Below are positions 24,946 to 34,417 of a DNA stretch of 64,000 bases, piece by piece (the stretch's first letter is position 1; every line of letters starts with the position of its first letter). Source of the stretch: Lysobacterales bacterium (GTDB lineage Bacteria > Pseudomonadota > Gammaproteobacteria > Xanthomonadales > Ahniellaceae). The translations under genes were made by a program, and so were the position numbers. The DNA lies in NCBI GenBank assembly GCA_016721845.1, contig JADKHK010000013.1:682001-746000 (forward strand), read 5' to 3'. The notes below the pieces were generated by a model. That model did no database searches. It was not told where the DNA came from and worked only from the letters and a program-made list of their open reading frames with translations.

Positions 24946-26337
24946 ATGTTGCCAGCCGTTGCGCTTGTTGGGCGCCCGAATGTCGGCAAGTCCACGCTGT
25001 TCAATGCCATCACCAACACCCGCGATGCGCTTGTGGCCGACGAGCCGGGTGTCACCCGTGATCGCCACTACGGCGTTTGCCGCAGTGCGGCGCGGCCTTT
25101 CGTCGTCGTCGACACTGGCGGCCTGACCGACGATCGCGAACTGCTGGCCGAACTGACCGTGCGCCAATCGCTGGCGGCGGTGGATGAGGCCGCGCTCGCC
25201 GTCTTCGTGGTCGACGCCAAGGACGGCATGACTGCGGCGGATGAAACCATTCTGGCGCAATTGCGACGCTATGGCCGGCCGATCATCCTCGCGGTGAACA
25301 AGACCGATGGCCGCGATCTCCAGGCCTCGATCAACGAATTTTCGGCGCTGGGTCTGGCGCGCGTGCTGCCGATGGCGGCGTCGCACCGGCGTGGCGTCCC
25401 CGAGTTGCTTGAAGCGATCGACGAACTGCTTCCCGAAGACGTCGATGCCGAGGAATTGCCCGACGAAGCCGGCGTACGCGTCGCCATCATCGGGCGCCCC
25501 AACGTGGGCAAGTCGACCTTGGTCAATCGCCTGCTCGGTGAAGAACGCGTGATCGCGAGTGAAGTGCCCGGCACCACGCGCGATGCGATCGAAGTACCCC
25601 TGCACCGTGACGGTCGCGACTATGTGCTGATCGACACTGCCGGCGTTCGGCGCAAGGGCCGGGTCGAGGAGGCGATCGAGAAGTTCAGCGTGATCAAGAC
25701 CCTGCAGGCGCTGGAGCGTGCGCATGTGGCCGTGCTGATGGTCGATGCCGCCGAAGGGGTGACCGACCAGGATGCGTCCGTGCTCGGCTATGCACTCGAC
25801 GCCGGTCGCGCACTGGTGGTTTGCGTGAACAAGTGGGATGGCCTCAGCGAATACCAGCGCGATCGCTGCGAAAGCGAACTGGCGCGACGGCTCGATTTCG
25901 TGCAGTGGGCCGAACGGATCGTCATCTCGGCGAAGCATGGTTCGGGCCTGCGCGAACTGGTCGCGGCAGTTGATCGCGCGTATGCCTCGTCGATCATCGA
26001 CCTCGGTGCCAGTGAAGTGACCAAGGCGGTCGAGATCGCGGTCGAGAGTTTCCAGCCGCCGATGGTCTCGGGCAAGGTCGCCAAGATCCGCTACGCGCAC
26101 ATGGGCGGGCGTAACCCGCCGCGGATCGTGTTGCACGGCTCGCGCCTGGATTCGCTGCCCGCCAGCTACGTGCGCTATCTCGAGAATTTCATGCGCCGTC
26201 GCTACAAGCTGGTCGGCACGCCGGTGGTGATCGAGACCCGGGCCGGCGCGAATCCGTTCGCCGGCAAGAAGAACGTGTTGACCGAGAAGCAGGTCCAGAG
26301 CCGTCGGCGCATGATGCGTCACGTCAAGCGCCGCTGA
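24946..26337 (+). CDS. der: Ribosome biogenesis GTPase Der (EngA)
   Basis: A 463-residue essential GTPase for 50S subunit maturation, with two tandem G domains and a C-terminal KH-like domain. The P-loops GRPNVGKST occur near residues 8 and 183. Each domain keeps the switch II DTGGL/DTAGV motif and NKxD motifs (AVNKTDG, VNKWDG). The C-terminal segment YAHMGGRNPPRIVLHGSRLD is typical. GGGAG precedes the ATG. It closes the ndk-to-der run; the next 76 bases before mobA hold no clear terminator. Confidence 0.97.
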   Translation: MLPAVALVGRPNVGKSTLFNAITNTRDALVADEPGVTRDRHYGVCRSAARPFVVVDTGGLTDDRELLAELTVRQSLAAVDEAALAVFVVDAKDGMTAADETILAQLRRYGRPIILAVNKTDGRDLQASINEFSALGLARVLPMAASHRRGVPELLEAIDELLPEDVDAEELPDEAGVRVAIIGRPNVGKSTLVNRLLGEERVIASEVPGTTRDAIEVPLHRDGRDYVLIDTAGVRRKGRVEEAIEKFSVIKTLQALERAHVAVLMVDAAEGVTDQDASVLGYALDAGRALVVCVNKWDGLSEYQRDRCESELARRLDFVQWAERIVISAKHGSGLRELVAAVDRAYASSIIDLGASEVTKAVEIAVESFQPPMVSGKVAKIRYAHMGGRNPPRIVLHGSRLDSLPASYVRYLENFMRRRYKLVGTPVVIETRAGANPFAGKKNVLTEKQVQSRRRMMRHVKRR

Positions 26338-26413
26338 TCGCGCCACTGGCTTTCGTCGGATCAGTCGTGGCGTCGGTTGCGGCATACTTGGCCGAGCAGA
26401 CGAGGACAGGCGA

Positions 26414-26980
26414 ATGACGGGGCGAACTCAAGTCACGGGCGGCATTCTGGCGGGAGGCCGCGGCTTGCGCATGGGTGGCGTCGACAAGGGCCTCGTGCTG
26501 CACGAAGGCCGTGAACTGGTTGCGCACATGATCCAGCGCCTCAAGCCGCAAGTACATGGCATCGTGATCAGCGCCAATCGCAATGTCGATCGTTATTCGA
26601 CGTTTGGTTACCCGGTCTACACCGATGACGATGACGGCTTTCTCGGGCCGCTCGCTGGCATCGCGCGCCTGTTGCGCGAAATCGACACCGACTTCCTGGT
26701 CACGACGCCGTGCGATACGCCGGAGTTTCCCGACGACCTGGTGCAACGACTGCTGGCGCGCCAGGCCGAGACCGGCGCCGATGCCGTGGTCGCCCAAGAT
26801 GGCGAGCAACGCCAGTTCCTGTTTGCGCTGTATAGGCGCAGTCTGGCGGACGCCGCCGCCGCGGCGCTTGCCGCCGGTGAACGAGCGGTGTGGCGCTGGC
26901 ACGAGGATCTGAATCTTGTCGAGGCGCAGGTTCCGGGCGGTGGCGCATTCGCGAACCTGAATACCCGCGCGGATCTCTAG
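26414..26980 (+). CDS. mobA: Molybdenum cofactor guanylyltransferase
   Basis: A 188-residue enzyme that adds GMP to molybdopterin to form the MGD cofactor of DMSO-reductase-family enzymes. The nucleotide-binding N-terminus is GGILAGGRGLRMGGVDKGL. The segment DFLVTTPCDTPEFPDDLVQR contains the metal-binding Asp, and FANLNTRADL closes the protein as in other MobA sequences. It starts an operon with moeA and moeB. No MGD-dependent enzyme is encoded in the window. Confidence 0.94.
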   Translation: MTGRTQVTGGILAGGRGLRMGGVDKGLVLHEGRELVAHMIQRLKPQVHGIVISANRNVDRYSTFGYPVYTDDDDGFLGPLAGIARLLREIDTDFLVTTPCDTPEFPDDLVQRLLARQAETGADAVVAQDGEQRQFLFALYRRSLADAAAAALAAGERAVWRWHEDLNLVEAQVPGGGAFANLNTRADL

Positions 26981-26986
26981 GGTCCG

Positions 26987-28195
26987 ATGGCGCCGACCCC
27001 TTTCGATGTGGCCGCGTCGCTGCTGAACGACGAAGCGGTGACGCGGCGGTTGCCCGCCGAATCGGTGCCGCTCGATCAGGCCTTGGGACGCGTGTTGGCC
27101 ACTGCGGTGACTGCACCGATCAGCGTGCCCGGATTCGCGAATACCGCGATGGACGGCTATGCGCTGCGCACCGCAGGTCGCGGTGCGCGTGCCGGCCAGA
27201 TATTTCGTTGCGTCGACCTTGCATTGGCCGGTGCGGAAGGCCAGTGCATCGACGATGCCGATGCTTGCGTCGAAATCGCGACGGGTGCCGTGCTGCCGGA
27301 AGGGGCCGACGCCGCCGTCCAGTACGAACTCTGTCTCCGCAGCGGCGATCACGTGCAATTGCTCGCCGATGTCGCATCCGGTTCGAACGTGCGTGGTGCC
27401 GAGGATGACTACGCCCGTGGTCAGCTCGCGCTGCGGCCCGGTCGCGTGATCGATGCCGGTGCGCTCGGCGTGCTCGCCGGATTCGGCCTGTCCGAGGTAT
27501 CGGTCCATCGACGCCCGCGCATCGCCGTCGTCGTCACCGGTTCGGAATTGCAGCCGGCGGGGGCGGCCTTGGCGCGCGGGCAGATTCACGACAGCAATTC
27601 GGCGACCCTGCGGGCCTTGCTGTCCGCTCACGCGGAGTCCTTGCGGATGATCGGCCCGGTGCCTGACGACCGTGCACTGCTGGCAGCGACCTTGCGAGAC
27701 GCAGCACATACGCATGACGTGTTGCTGACGGCCGGTGGCGCATCGGCCGGGCGCGCCGATTTCATTCCCGGACTGGTGCGTGAGCTGGGCGAGATCCGCG
27801 TCTGGAAGGTCGCGATGCGCCCGGGCATGCCGTTCCTGTGCGGCCGGATCGGCGAATGCCTGGTCTTTGGCCTGCCCGGGAATCCGGTGTCGGTGTTCGC
27901 AAGTCTGCTCAGCCTCGTGTTGCCGGTCCTGCGTGCGATGCAGGGCGGCGCACCCGTGGCGCCGCAGTACGCGGGACTCGCGGCACCGGTGCGGAAGTCG
28001 CATGCCCGGCTCGAGTGGCGACGCGGTGTGCTCGACAGCCTGCCGGATGGTCGCCGTGTGGTTCATCCGCATGCGGCGCAGGGCTCGGGCATGCTGCGGG
28101 GCGTGGCCGAATCGAATGCGTTGTTCCGTATCGATGCCGATGTGCGTGCGCTGGGCGCGGGTCAGGTCGTCGAAGTGCTACCGTTTCCGGCATGA
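26987..28195 (+). CDS. moeA: Molybdopterin molybdenumtransferase MoeA
   Basis: A 402-residue enzyme that inserts molybdate into adenylylated molybdopterin. The domain order is as in E. coli MoeA: FANTAMDGYALRT near residue 45, GAVLPEGADAAVQYELCLRS, the MoCF-binding domain with VVTGSELQPAG, and the GGASAGRADFIPGL loop. GLPGNPVSVFASLLSLVLP precedes the C-terminal barrel. It begins six bases after mobA ends and overlaps the next gene by four bases (ATGA), so the three cofactor genes form one operon. Confidence 0.95.
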   Translation: MAPTPFDVAASLLNDEAVTRRLPAESVPLDQALGRVLATAVTAPISVPGFANTAMDGYALRTAGRGARAGQIFRCVDLALAGAEGQCIDDADACVEIATGAVLPEGADAAVQYELCLRSGDHVQLLADVASGSNVRGAEDDYARGQLALRPGRVIDAGALGVLAGFGLSEVSVHRRPRIAVVVTGSELQPAGAALARGQIHDSNSATLRALLSAHAESLRMIGPVPDDRALLAATLRDAAHTHDVLLTAGGASAGRADFIPGLVRELGEIRVWKVAMRPGMPFLCGRIGECLVFGLPGNPVSVFASLLSLVLPVLRAMQGGAPVAPQYAGLAAPVRKSHARLEWRRGVLDSLPDGRRVVHPHAAQGSGMLRGVAESNALFRIDADVRALGAGQVVEVLPFPA

Positions 28196-29331
28196 ATACC
28201 GTGCCGCCGGCGCTCGAAATCGATGGGGTCGACGCCCGTGCCGCGCATGCGCGCGGCGCTGCATTTCTCGATGTCCGTGAAGCCGCCGAACTGGCCGAGG
28301 GCGTGTGTCCGGGCGCGACCTGCATCGCCTTGTCGGAGGGCTTGGAGGCCATGCTCGACTGGGCGCGAACCCAGCCCGGGCCCGTGCATGTGCTCTGTGC
28401 CGGCGGCGCGCGGTCGTTGCGTGTCGCGCAAGCATTGCGTGAGGCCGGCATCGCCGCGACCTCGGTCCGTGGCGGTGTGCGGCAATGGCGCCTGCAGGGT
28501 GGGGCGATCGACATCCCGGCAAAATCGGATGGCAGCGATGATCGCTACCTGCGGCACCTGCTGCTGCCCGAAGTCGGCGCAGCCGGGCAGCGACGCTTGC
28601 AGCAGTCGCGCGTAGCCCTGGTCGGTGCCGGTGGACTCGGTTCGCCGGCCGCGTTCTATCTCGCGGCGGCCGGGGTCGGGGGCATTCGCCTGATTGACGA
28701 CGACGTGGTCGAGCGCAGCAACCTGCAACGCCAGATCCTGCATCGCGACGATCGCATCGGCCAGTGCAAAGTTGACTCCGCCGCTGCAACCTTGTCGGCA
28801 CTGAACCCTTCCGTGCGCATCGAACCGGTCGCGCAGCGTCTGTCTGCCGACAATGCCTCGGCCTTGTTCGAGGACTGTGATGTCGTCATCGATGGCGCCG
28901 ACAATTTCCCGACCCGACAACTGGTCAACGCGGTCTGCCTTCAACTCGGCAAGCCCTGGGTCTACGGCGCGGTGCATCGCTTCGAAGGCCAGGTCAGCGT
29001 GTTCGATCCGCGTCGCGGCCGTGGTATCGCACCGTGTTATCGCTGCCTGTTTCCGGAGGCGCCACGCCCCGAGGATGCGCCCAATTGCGCTGAAGCCGGC
29101 GTACTCGGCGTCCTGCCGGGCATCATCGGCAGCCTGCAGGCGAGCGAGGCGATCAAGCTGCTGCTCGACCTCGGCGAACCGCTGGTCGGGCGCCTGCTCT
29201 TGTTCGATGCATTGGCGATGCGTTTTCGCGAACTGCGCTATGGCGCTGATCCGCAGTGTCCCGGATGCAGCGCCGAGGCCAGCGATGTGGCCTTGCCGGA
29301 TACACGCGCACCATTCTGCGCGGTGGGTTGA
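28192..29331 (+). CDS. moeB: Rhodanese-MoeB fusion, sulfur-carrier adenylyltransferase
   Basis: A 379-residue E1-like enzyme that adenylates the C-terminus of MoaD so that it can be thiolated for molybdopterin synthesis. The ThiF/MoeB domain (about 115-379) shows VGAGGLGSPAAFYLAAAGVG, ERSNLQRQILH, GADNFPTRQLVN and two zinc-binding pairs (CYRC and CPGC). Residues 1-105 are a rhodanese domain with the active-site loop LCAGGARS, so the protein may also deliver sulfur to MoaD, as MoeZ/MOCS3 proteins do with a C-terminal rhodanese. The N-terminal position is the less common order. The ATG at 28192 overlaps moeA and gives a complete rhodanese domain. Confidence 0.92.
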   Translation: MNTVPPALEIDGVDARAAHARGAAFLDVREAAELAEGVCPGATCIALSEGLEAMLDWARTQPGPVHVLCAGGARSLRVAQALREAGIAATSVRGGVRQWRLQGGAIDIPAKSDGSDDRYLRHLLLPEVGAAGQRRLQQSRVALVGAGGLGSPAAFYLAAAGVGGIRLIDDDVVERSNLQRQILHRDDRIGQCKVDSAAATLSALNPSVRIEPVAQRLSADNASALFEDCDVVIDGADNFPTRQLVNAVCLQLGKPWVYGAVHRFEGQVSVFDPRRGRGIAPCYRCLFPEAPRPEDAPNCAEAGVLGVLPGIIGSLQASEAIKLLLDLGEPLVGRLLLFDALAMRFRELRYGADPQCPGCSAEASDVALPDTRAPFCAVG

Positions 29332-29571
29332 TCACTTCTGATAGGTCGCTTTCCACTCGGCATAGGGCATGCCGTAAACGTGCTGGCGCGCCTCCTCCTT
29401 GCCCATCACGTCGCCGCCTTCTTCGGCGGCTTCGCGATACCAGTCGGCCAGGCAGTTGCGGCAGAAACCGGCGAGGTTCATCAGTTCGATATTCTGTACG
29501 TCGGTGCGGCTGCGCAGGTGCGCCACCAGGCGCCGGAATGCCGCAGCCTCGAATTCGGTGGTATCTGACAT
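29332..29571 (-). CDS. DUF1244 family protein
   Basis: A 79-residue cytoplasmic protein that matches the proteobacterial DUF1244 family almost end to end: AFRRLVAHLRSRTDVQNIEL, NLAGFCRNCLADWYREAA and YGMPYAEWKATYQ. Its function is unknown. The paired cysteines in CRNC could bind metal but are not flanked by other obvious ligands. The ATG at 29571 yields the family length; the open frame upstream to 29724 is not conserved. It converges on moeB with no gap and is divergent from the subtilisin gene. Confidence 0.88.
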   Translation of the reverse strand: MSDTTEFEAAAFRRLVAHLRSRTDVQNIELMNLAGFCRNCLADWYREAAEEGGDVMGKEEARQHVYGMPYAEWKATYQK

Positions 29572-29677
29572 CGGCGCGCAACTCCGGAACAAGCGATGGA
29601 CAGGCCCCATGCTGCCATGAATGCGTCCGAACATGCGGCGCCGTTTCGGGCCCGGGATTGCTAGACTGTCGGTACTT

Positions 29678-31801
29678 ATGACATTCAGACACATTCTCCT
29701 GATCGCCGGCGTGATCGTCGGCACGGCGGTATCGGCGGCGGCGCCGCATCCGGTCTCCTTGACCTCGCTTCAGATCGACACCCGCGATGCGGTCGTGCCC
29801 GATGCGGCAGTAACGCCTGATGCGGCCCTGCTGGTGCAGTTCCCCGGGCCGGTGACGGCGGCGCAGCGCAAGGCCCTGGCGGCGGTCGCGACGATCTATG
29901 CCTATTTGCCGCAGGACGCCTTCCTGGTGCGGATGCCCGTGGCGTCCCGCGATCAGCGACTGGCCGCCGCCGGCGTGCGCTGGTCTTCCGCCTGGCAGCC
30001 CGCCTACAAAATCGGCCGCGGAGTGCGTGACGCGGCGAAAGCGGTCGCGGACGGTCGCAAGCGCCAGTTGATGCTGCAATTGTTTCCGGATCGCGATCCC
30101 GATGCCGTCGTGGCCGAATTGCGGGCGATGCAAATTCCGGGCATCGGTGCCGCGGCTCGCGGTGCCTATTTTTCCCGCCTGCGTCTTGAGTGGTCGGCGG
30201 ACGAGATCGCCGCCCATGCCGATCGCGTCGCCGCGCTCGCCGAAGTGTTCTGGCTGGATCTCGAACCGCGACGTTCCCTGTTGAACGACACCACGGTCTG
30301 GGTCGGCCAATCCGGGCTGGCGGGCGGGCAGGCGACCACGGTCTTCGCGAACGGCATCCATGGCGAGGGCCAGGTCGTTGCCGTGCTCGACACCGGTATC
30401 GATCCCGACATGTGTTATTTCCGCACCACCGGTCTTGGCCTGCCGCCGACCAATGCCTGCAACGGCGGCACCACGATCGACCCGGCCCAGCGCAAGATCC
30501 TCGGCGTCAACTTCCTCTGGTCGAACGACTGCAACGGCGGCATCGCCAGCAACGAGTGGGACAGCCACGACCACGGCACCCATGTGGCCGGCACGATCGC
30601 CGGCGACAATTTCGCGACCCCGATCGGCCACGATGCCGGCGACGGCATGGCGCCGGCCGCGAAACTGGTGATTCAGGACGGCGGCCTGACCACCGACAAT
30701 TGCGCCGATCTGCCCGGCATCGGCTGTCCGGTCGTGGACCTGAATCCGATTTTTCAGCAGACCTACGACCAGGGTGCGCGCATCCACAGCAATTCCTGGG
30801 GCGACAACGAGAACGACCCGACCCAGAACGACTATTCGGCCGGCAGCCAGGATGTCGACGAGTTCATGTGGAACCACCCGGATTTCCTGATCTTCTTTGC
30901 GGCCGGCAATTCCGGTCCGGGCACGGCCAGCGTCGGCAGTCCGTCGACCGCGAAGTCGGCGGTCTCGGTCGGCGCGACATTGCGTTCGACCAGTTCAACC
31001 GGAATGGCGTCGTTCTCGTCCTGCGGGCCGACCGATGACGGTCGCCGCAAGCCCGAGATCACGGTGCCGGGTTCAAGCATTGTCTCGGCCGACAACGACC
31101 TCAATGTCGGTTCGAACAACTGCAGCACGCGTTCGATGTCCGGCACCAGCATGGCGACGCCCGGCGCGGCCGGATTGACCGCCCTGATCCGCCAGTACTA
31201 CGTCGATGGCTATTACCCGAGCGGCAACGCCGTGGTGGCCAATGCCATGACGCCCTCGGCCGCCTTGATGCGTGCGACCTTGGTGAATTCCGGCCAGAAC
31301 ATGAGTGGCGCGACGGTGATGCCGTCGAACTGCCAGGGATGGGGGCGGGTCACCCTGGACGAGGCGCTGTATTTTCCCGGCGACGCGCGCACGCTCTGGG
31401 TCGACGACGACACCACCGGTCTGGCCGAAGCCGCCGGCGAACGCCGCTTTGAATTCGTCGTCAGTGCCGGCCAGCCGTTGAAGATGACGCTTGCCTGGAC
31501 CGATTACCCGTCGACGCCGGCGGCCTTGCCGCATCTGGTCAACGACCTCGACCTGATCGTCGAACAGGCCGGCACGACGTATCTCGGCAATGTCTGGAGC
31601 GGTGGCCAATCGGTCGCCGGCGGCAGCGCGGACCGCTTGAATACGCTGGAACAGGTGCTGATTTCCGCGCCCGTGAGCGGTCCGCTGACGGTGACGGTTC
31701 GCGCCCACAACATTCCGAGCGGACCGCAACCGTTTGCCTTGGTCGTGACCGGTGCGGTGACCCCGGATCCGAGCAACGTGTTCGTCGACGGATTCGAATA
31801 G
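29678..31801 (+). CDS. Secreted subtilisin-like serine protease (S8)
   Basis: A 707-residue extracellular protease with a Sec signal (MTFRHILLIAGVIVGTAVSA), an N-terminal prodomain to about residue 205 and an S8 catalytic domain. The triad is Asp238 (AVLDTGIDPD), His299 (DHGTHVAGTIAG) and Ser491 (SGTSMATPGAAG), with the oxyanion Asn in FAAGNSGPGTASVG. A C-terminal beta-sandwich resembling P-proprotein-type domains (LKMTLAWTDYP, VNDLDLIVEQAG) follows. The protein ends NVFVDGFE, a tail seen on many exported Lysobacterales proteins, and the FG-GAP protein nearby ends similarly. The ATG at 29678 has a weak ribosome-binding site but gives a proper signal peptide. Confidence 0.92.
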   Translation: MTFRHILLIAGVIVGTAVSAAAPHPVSLTSLQIDTRDAVVPDAAVTPDAALLVQFPGPVTAAQRKALAAVATIYAYLPQDAFLVRMPVASRDQRLAAAGVRWSSAWQPAYKIGRGVRDAAKAVADGRKRQLMLQLFPDRDPDAVVAELRAMQIPGIGAAARGAYFSRLRLEWSADEIAAHADRVAALAEVFWLDLEPRRSLLNDTTVWVGQSGLAGGQATTVFANGIHGEGQVVAVLDTGIDPDMCYFRTTGLGLPPTNACNGGTTIDPAQRKILGVNFLWSNDCNGGIASNEWDSHDHGTHVAGTIAGDNFATPIGHDAGDGMAPAAKLVIQDGGLTTDNCADLPGIGCPVVDLNPIFQQTYDQGARIHSNSWGDNENDPTQNDYSAGSQDVDEFMWNHPDFLIFFAAGNSGPGTASVGSPSTAKSAVSVGATLRSTSSTGMASFSSCGPTDDGRRKPEITVPGSSIVSADNDLNVGSNNCSTRSMSGTSMATPGAAGLTALIRQYYVDGYYPSGNAVVANAMTPSAALMRATLVNSGQNMSGATVMPSNCQGWGRVTLDEALYFPGDARTLWVDDDTTGLAEAAGERRFEFVVSAGQPLKMTLAWTDYPSTPAALPHLVNDLDLIVEQAGTTYLGNVWSGGQSVAGGSADRLNTLEQVLISAPVSGPLTVTVRAHNIPSGPQPFALVVTGAVTPDPSNVFVDGFE

Positions 31802-31810
31802 TGTCGAGGC

Positions 31811-32683
31811 TCAATCGCGAGCGCGGATCGCCTGCGAGAAATCATCCCGATCGTCCGAGTCGGCCGCACGCGCGTTGATGCGATGCGCGGCGCGATAGGC
31901 GTCGCGTGGCAAGTCGGTGTCGATCAGGCCGAGATCGTAGGCGAAATCGTCGGTGTATCCCGGCAACACGGTCGTCAGACTGAACGGTACGCGCCCGGGG
32001 GCGATGTGGTCGATGTGATCGATGATGGCGCTGGTGCAGGTGTTGGTCAGGGTGTTGTAGAACTCGGGCTGCTCGGCCACCGCGTTCGCACGCGCAAGCA
32101 TGGACACGAACAGCGCGCGCATCTGCGTCGGCGTGGTGCGCACCGGGTACAGGAACACTTCGTCCTTGCGATGGTTCGCACGCAGACCGATCAGGTCGCG
32201 TTCGTCGCCGATCACGTACATCAGTTCGTATTGGCGCAGCAGGCCGAGCCAGGGTGAAAACGACTCGCCGCGTTCCTTGCGGATCTCGACCGAGATCGCG
32301 AGGAATTCGCCATCATCGAAACCGAAACTGAGGAAGGTGTGCGCCGGACCGCGCCAGTCGGCGAAGGGCTCGACGATGAACCAGACCGAATCGAGGCGGG
32401 CAAGGTCGTAGCGACGTTCCTCCCAATACACATCGAAATCGTCGACCGAGCGATAGCGCGCATTGCGGACGTTGTGGACCTGCACCTGGTTGCCGCTAAT
32501 TTCCGCGGTCGCGAGCCGTGCCTGGTCCGCGTTCCAGTCACGATCGTTGGATGGTCGCACCATCAACACGAGCAAGGCATAGGCCGCGAGCAATGCCAGC
32601 GGGATTCGCAGCAGCCAGCGCCGCATCAGCGACCGGCCCATCGGAAATCCGTGGACGCCGTCGAAGCCTTGGATCAAATTCAT
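31811..32683 (-). CDS. DUF4105 membrane-anchored protein
   Basis: A 290-residue protein with one N-terminal membrane helix (LLRIPLALLAAYALLVLMV) and a periplasmic DUF4105 domain. Family landmarks are NDRDWNADQARLATAEISGN, the NVRNARYRSVDDFDVYWEER segment, HTFLSFGFDDGEFLAISVE and RKERGESFSPWLGLLRQYEL. A Cys/Asn-containing segment (NTLTNTCTSAIIDHI) corresponds to a conserved central motif. DUF4105 proteins are papain-like in predicted fold, but no substrate is known. Three ATGs (32683, 32641, 32626) could start it; 32683 is preferred for an AGGG sequence upstream. It converges on the protease gene with a nine-base gap. Confidence 0.82.
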   Translation of the reverse strand: MNLIQGFDGVHGFPMGRSLMRRWLLRIPLALLAAYALLVLMVRPSNDRDWNADQARLATAEISGNQVQVHNVRNARYRSVDDFDVYWEERRYDLARLDSVWFIVEPFADWRGPAHTFLSFGFDDGEFLAISVEIRKERGESFSPWLGLLRQYELMYVIGDERDLIGLRANHRKDEVFLYPVRTTPTQMRALFVSMLARANAVAEQPEFYNTLTNTCTSAIIDHIDHIAPGRVPFSLTTVLPGYTDDFAYDLGLIDTDLPRDAYRAAHRINARAADSDDRDDFSQAIRARD

Positions 32684-32717
32684 GTGCGCGTCGCCCTGAA
32701 TCGGAGCAGCGATCTTG

Positions 32718-34253
32718 CTATTCCAGCCCGTCCTTGAACAGTACGGTCGCTACCGAGCCGAAGATCGCATAGGTCGCGCCACGATAGCCGCCGAGCGCGC
32801 TGGCGCCGTGACAGCTCAACAACAGGTCGTTGCGGCCGTCGCGGTTCAGGTCACCGCCGCGGCTGATGTTCAGCCCGCAATAGTCCTCGCTGCCGGTACC
32901 GAGGAAGATGATGCCGTCGGCGTCCGCCAAGGCCCCAAGTTGCAGCGATGGCGGATGCGGACCGGCGTGACCGAACAGGACGTGGACCTTGCCGGAAGCG
33001 ATGCCATTCGGTGCGGCGAACTGGGCGCCGAGCCCGATGTCGTCGATGCCATCGCCGTTGATGTCGCCGACCCCGGCGATGCTTTCGCCGGCGCGGTCAC
33101 CCGCCGATTCTCCGTCAATCCGGAATCCGTTCGCGCCGGTCAACGCTTCGAGACTCACCCCGGCAGGCCATGCGGCCGAGTTGCCGAAGACGACGAAGGC
33201 ACGGGTCTGCAGACTGCCAAGCAGCATGTCGTCGAGACCATCGTGATTCACGTCCGCAGCACCGACAGCGCGGCCAAGGAAATGGACATCGGCGCCGGCC
33301 CGCAGGGTGACGCCGCGGACGCCGTCCAGTTGTGTCACCGACAAGGGCGTTTCCAGGTGTTGATCTGTGCCGAACAGGACATAGGCTGCGCCCTGCGCCG
33401 CACCCGGCGCGCCGGCACGGTCGGCGCCCGCGATCAGGTCGCGAAGTCCGTCGCCATTGAAGTCACCCGATCCGACACTGGTGCCGAGACGATCGTCGGC
33501 GGCGGCCCCATCGATCCGGAAGCCCTGCGCGCCATCCAGTGATGCCAGCGCGATGTGCGTGCCGAGGTTCGGCGCGCGGCCGTAGATCACGTACACGCTG
33601 CCGCTTTCGCTGCCGGCGAAGTCGCCATGCACGGTGCCGATGGCGACATCGTCGAGTCCGTCGCCGTTGAAATCACCGAGTGACGCGACCGATTTGCCGA
33701 CGTTCTCGTATCGCTGCACGCCGGTCATGCAGGTGATCTGACCGGGCAGCATCGTGTCGATCGTCACGATCGCATCCGTGCTCGCCCGGCCGTAAACGAT
33801 GCAGGCACGACCATTGAAGTCGTTGCTGCTGGACAGCCCGAGGAGCACATCCGCGCGACCGTCGCCATTCACGTCGCCGGCGCCGCGAGCGCGATGATTG
33901 AATCCGTCATAGGGCGCGCCATCGAGTCGGAAGCCGTTCGCACCGTCGAGCTGATTCAATGCCAGACCGTCCGGAAACCCGCCGCTCCGCCCGAACACGA
34001 CGTAGGTGCTGCCGCGTCCCTGTTGGGCTTCCTCAGCCGAGACCAGGAAGTCGTCCAGACCATCGCCATTGAAGTCGCCGATCGCATCGCTGTTGATCCC
34101 GAGCAGATCGCCGTCCGCCAGGCCGTCGATCCGGAACCCAGCGTCGGGTGCAAGCGTCGACAATGCGACCGAGTGCTGCGCCACGGTGTTGCCGGCAATG
34201 AGCAGGAGTGACGCGCCGAGCGCGAAGACCAACGAGCGAGACGATACGGACAT
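32718..34253 (-). CDS. Secreted FG-GAP (integrin alpha-like) repeat protein
   Basis: A 511-residue exported protein made of FG-GAP beta-propeller repeats. I count seven calcium-binding cores of the form GDFNGDGLDD, GDVNGDGRAD, GDINGDGIDD or GDLNRDGRND, each followed by a VxFG/VIYG strand, which is what a seven-bladed propeller needs. The signal peptide starts at the ATG at 34253 (MSVSSRSLVFALGASLLLIA). The C-terminus SVATVLFKDGLE resembles the VFVDGFE tail of the subtilisin encoded 0.9 kb away, suggesting a shared export or anchoring mechanism. Likely roles are surface adhesion or protein binding; ligands cannot be predicted. Confidence 0.88.
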   Translation of the reverse strand: MSVSSRSLVFALGASLLLIAGNTVAQHSVALSTLAPDAGFRIDGLADGDLLGINSDAIGDFNGDGLDDFLVSAEEAQQGRGSTYVVFGRSGGFPDGLALNQLDGANGFRLDGAPYDGFNHRARGAGDVNGDGRADVLLGLSSSNDFNGRACIVYGRASTDAIVTIDTMLPGQITCMTGVQRYENVGKSVASLGDFNGDGLDDVAIGTVHGDFAGSESGSVYVIYGRAPNLGTHIALASLDGAQGFRIDGAAADDRLGTSVGSGDFNGDGLRDLIAGADRAGAPGAAQGAAYVLFGTDQHLETPLSVTQLDGVRGVTLRAGADVHFLGRAVGAADVNHDGLDDMLLGSLQTRAFVVFGNSAAWPAGVSLEALTGANGFRIDGESAGDRAGESIAGVGDINGDGIDDIGLGAQFAAPNGIASGKVHVLFGHAGPHPPSLQLGALADADGIIFLGTGSEDYCGLNISRGGDLNRDGRNDLLLSCHGASALGGYRGATYAIFGSVATVLFKDGLE

Positions 34254-34417
34254 GAGGAACACCGGAAGCAATCACGATGCAGACATCGTGTCGGTTCCGG
34301 CCATTCGTCACGTCCGGCGAAGGCGGATTCGCACATCGGAAATTTCGCAAGTTCAGGCGTGCTGCACGTCGGCCCGGGGATGTAGCCCGGCTGATCATTG
34401 TCTCGGGCCATTGGCCT

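Noticed and set aside
23379..26385. Long minus-strand frames (558 and 534 residues) opposite bamB and der
   Set aside because: Both lie wholly opposite well-conserved genes and have random-looking composition.
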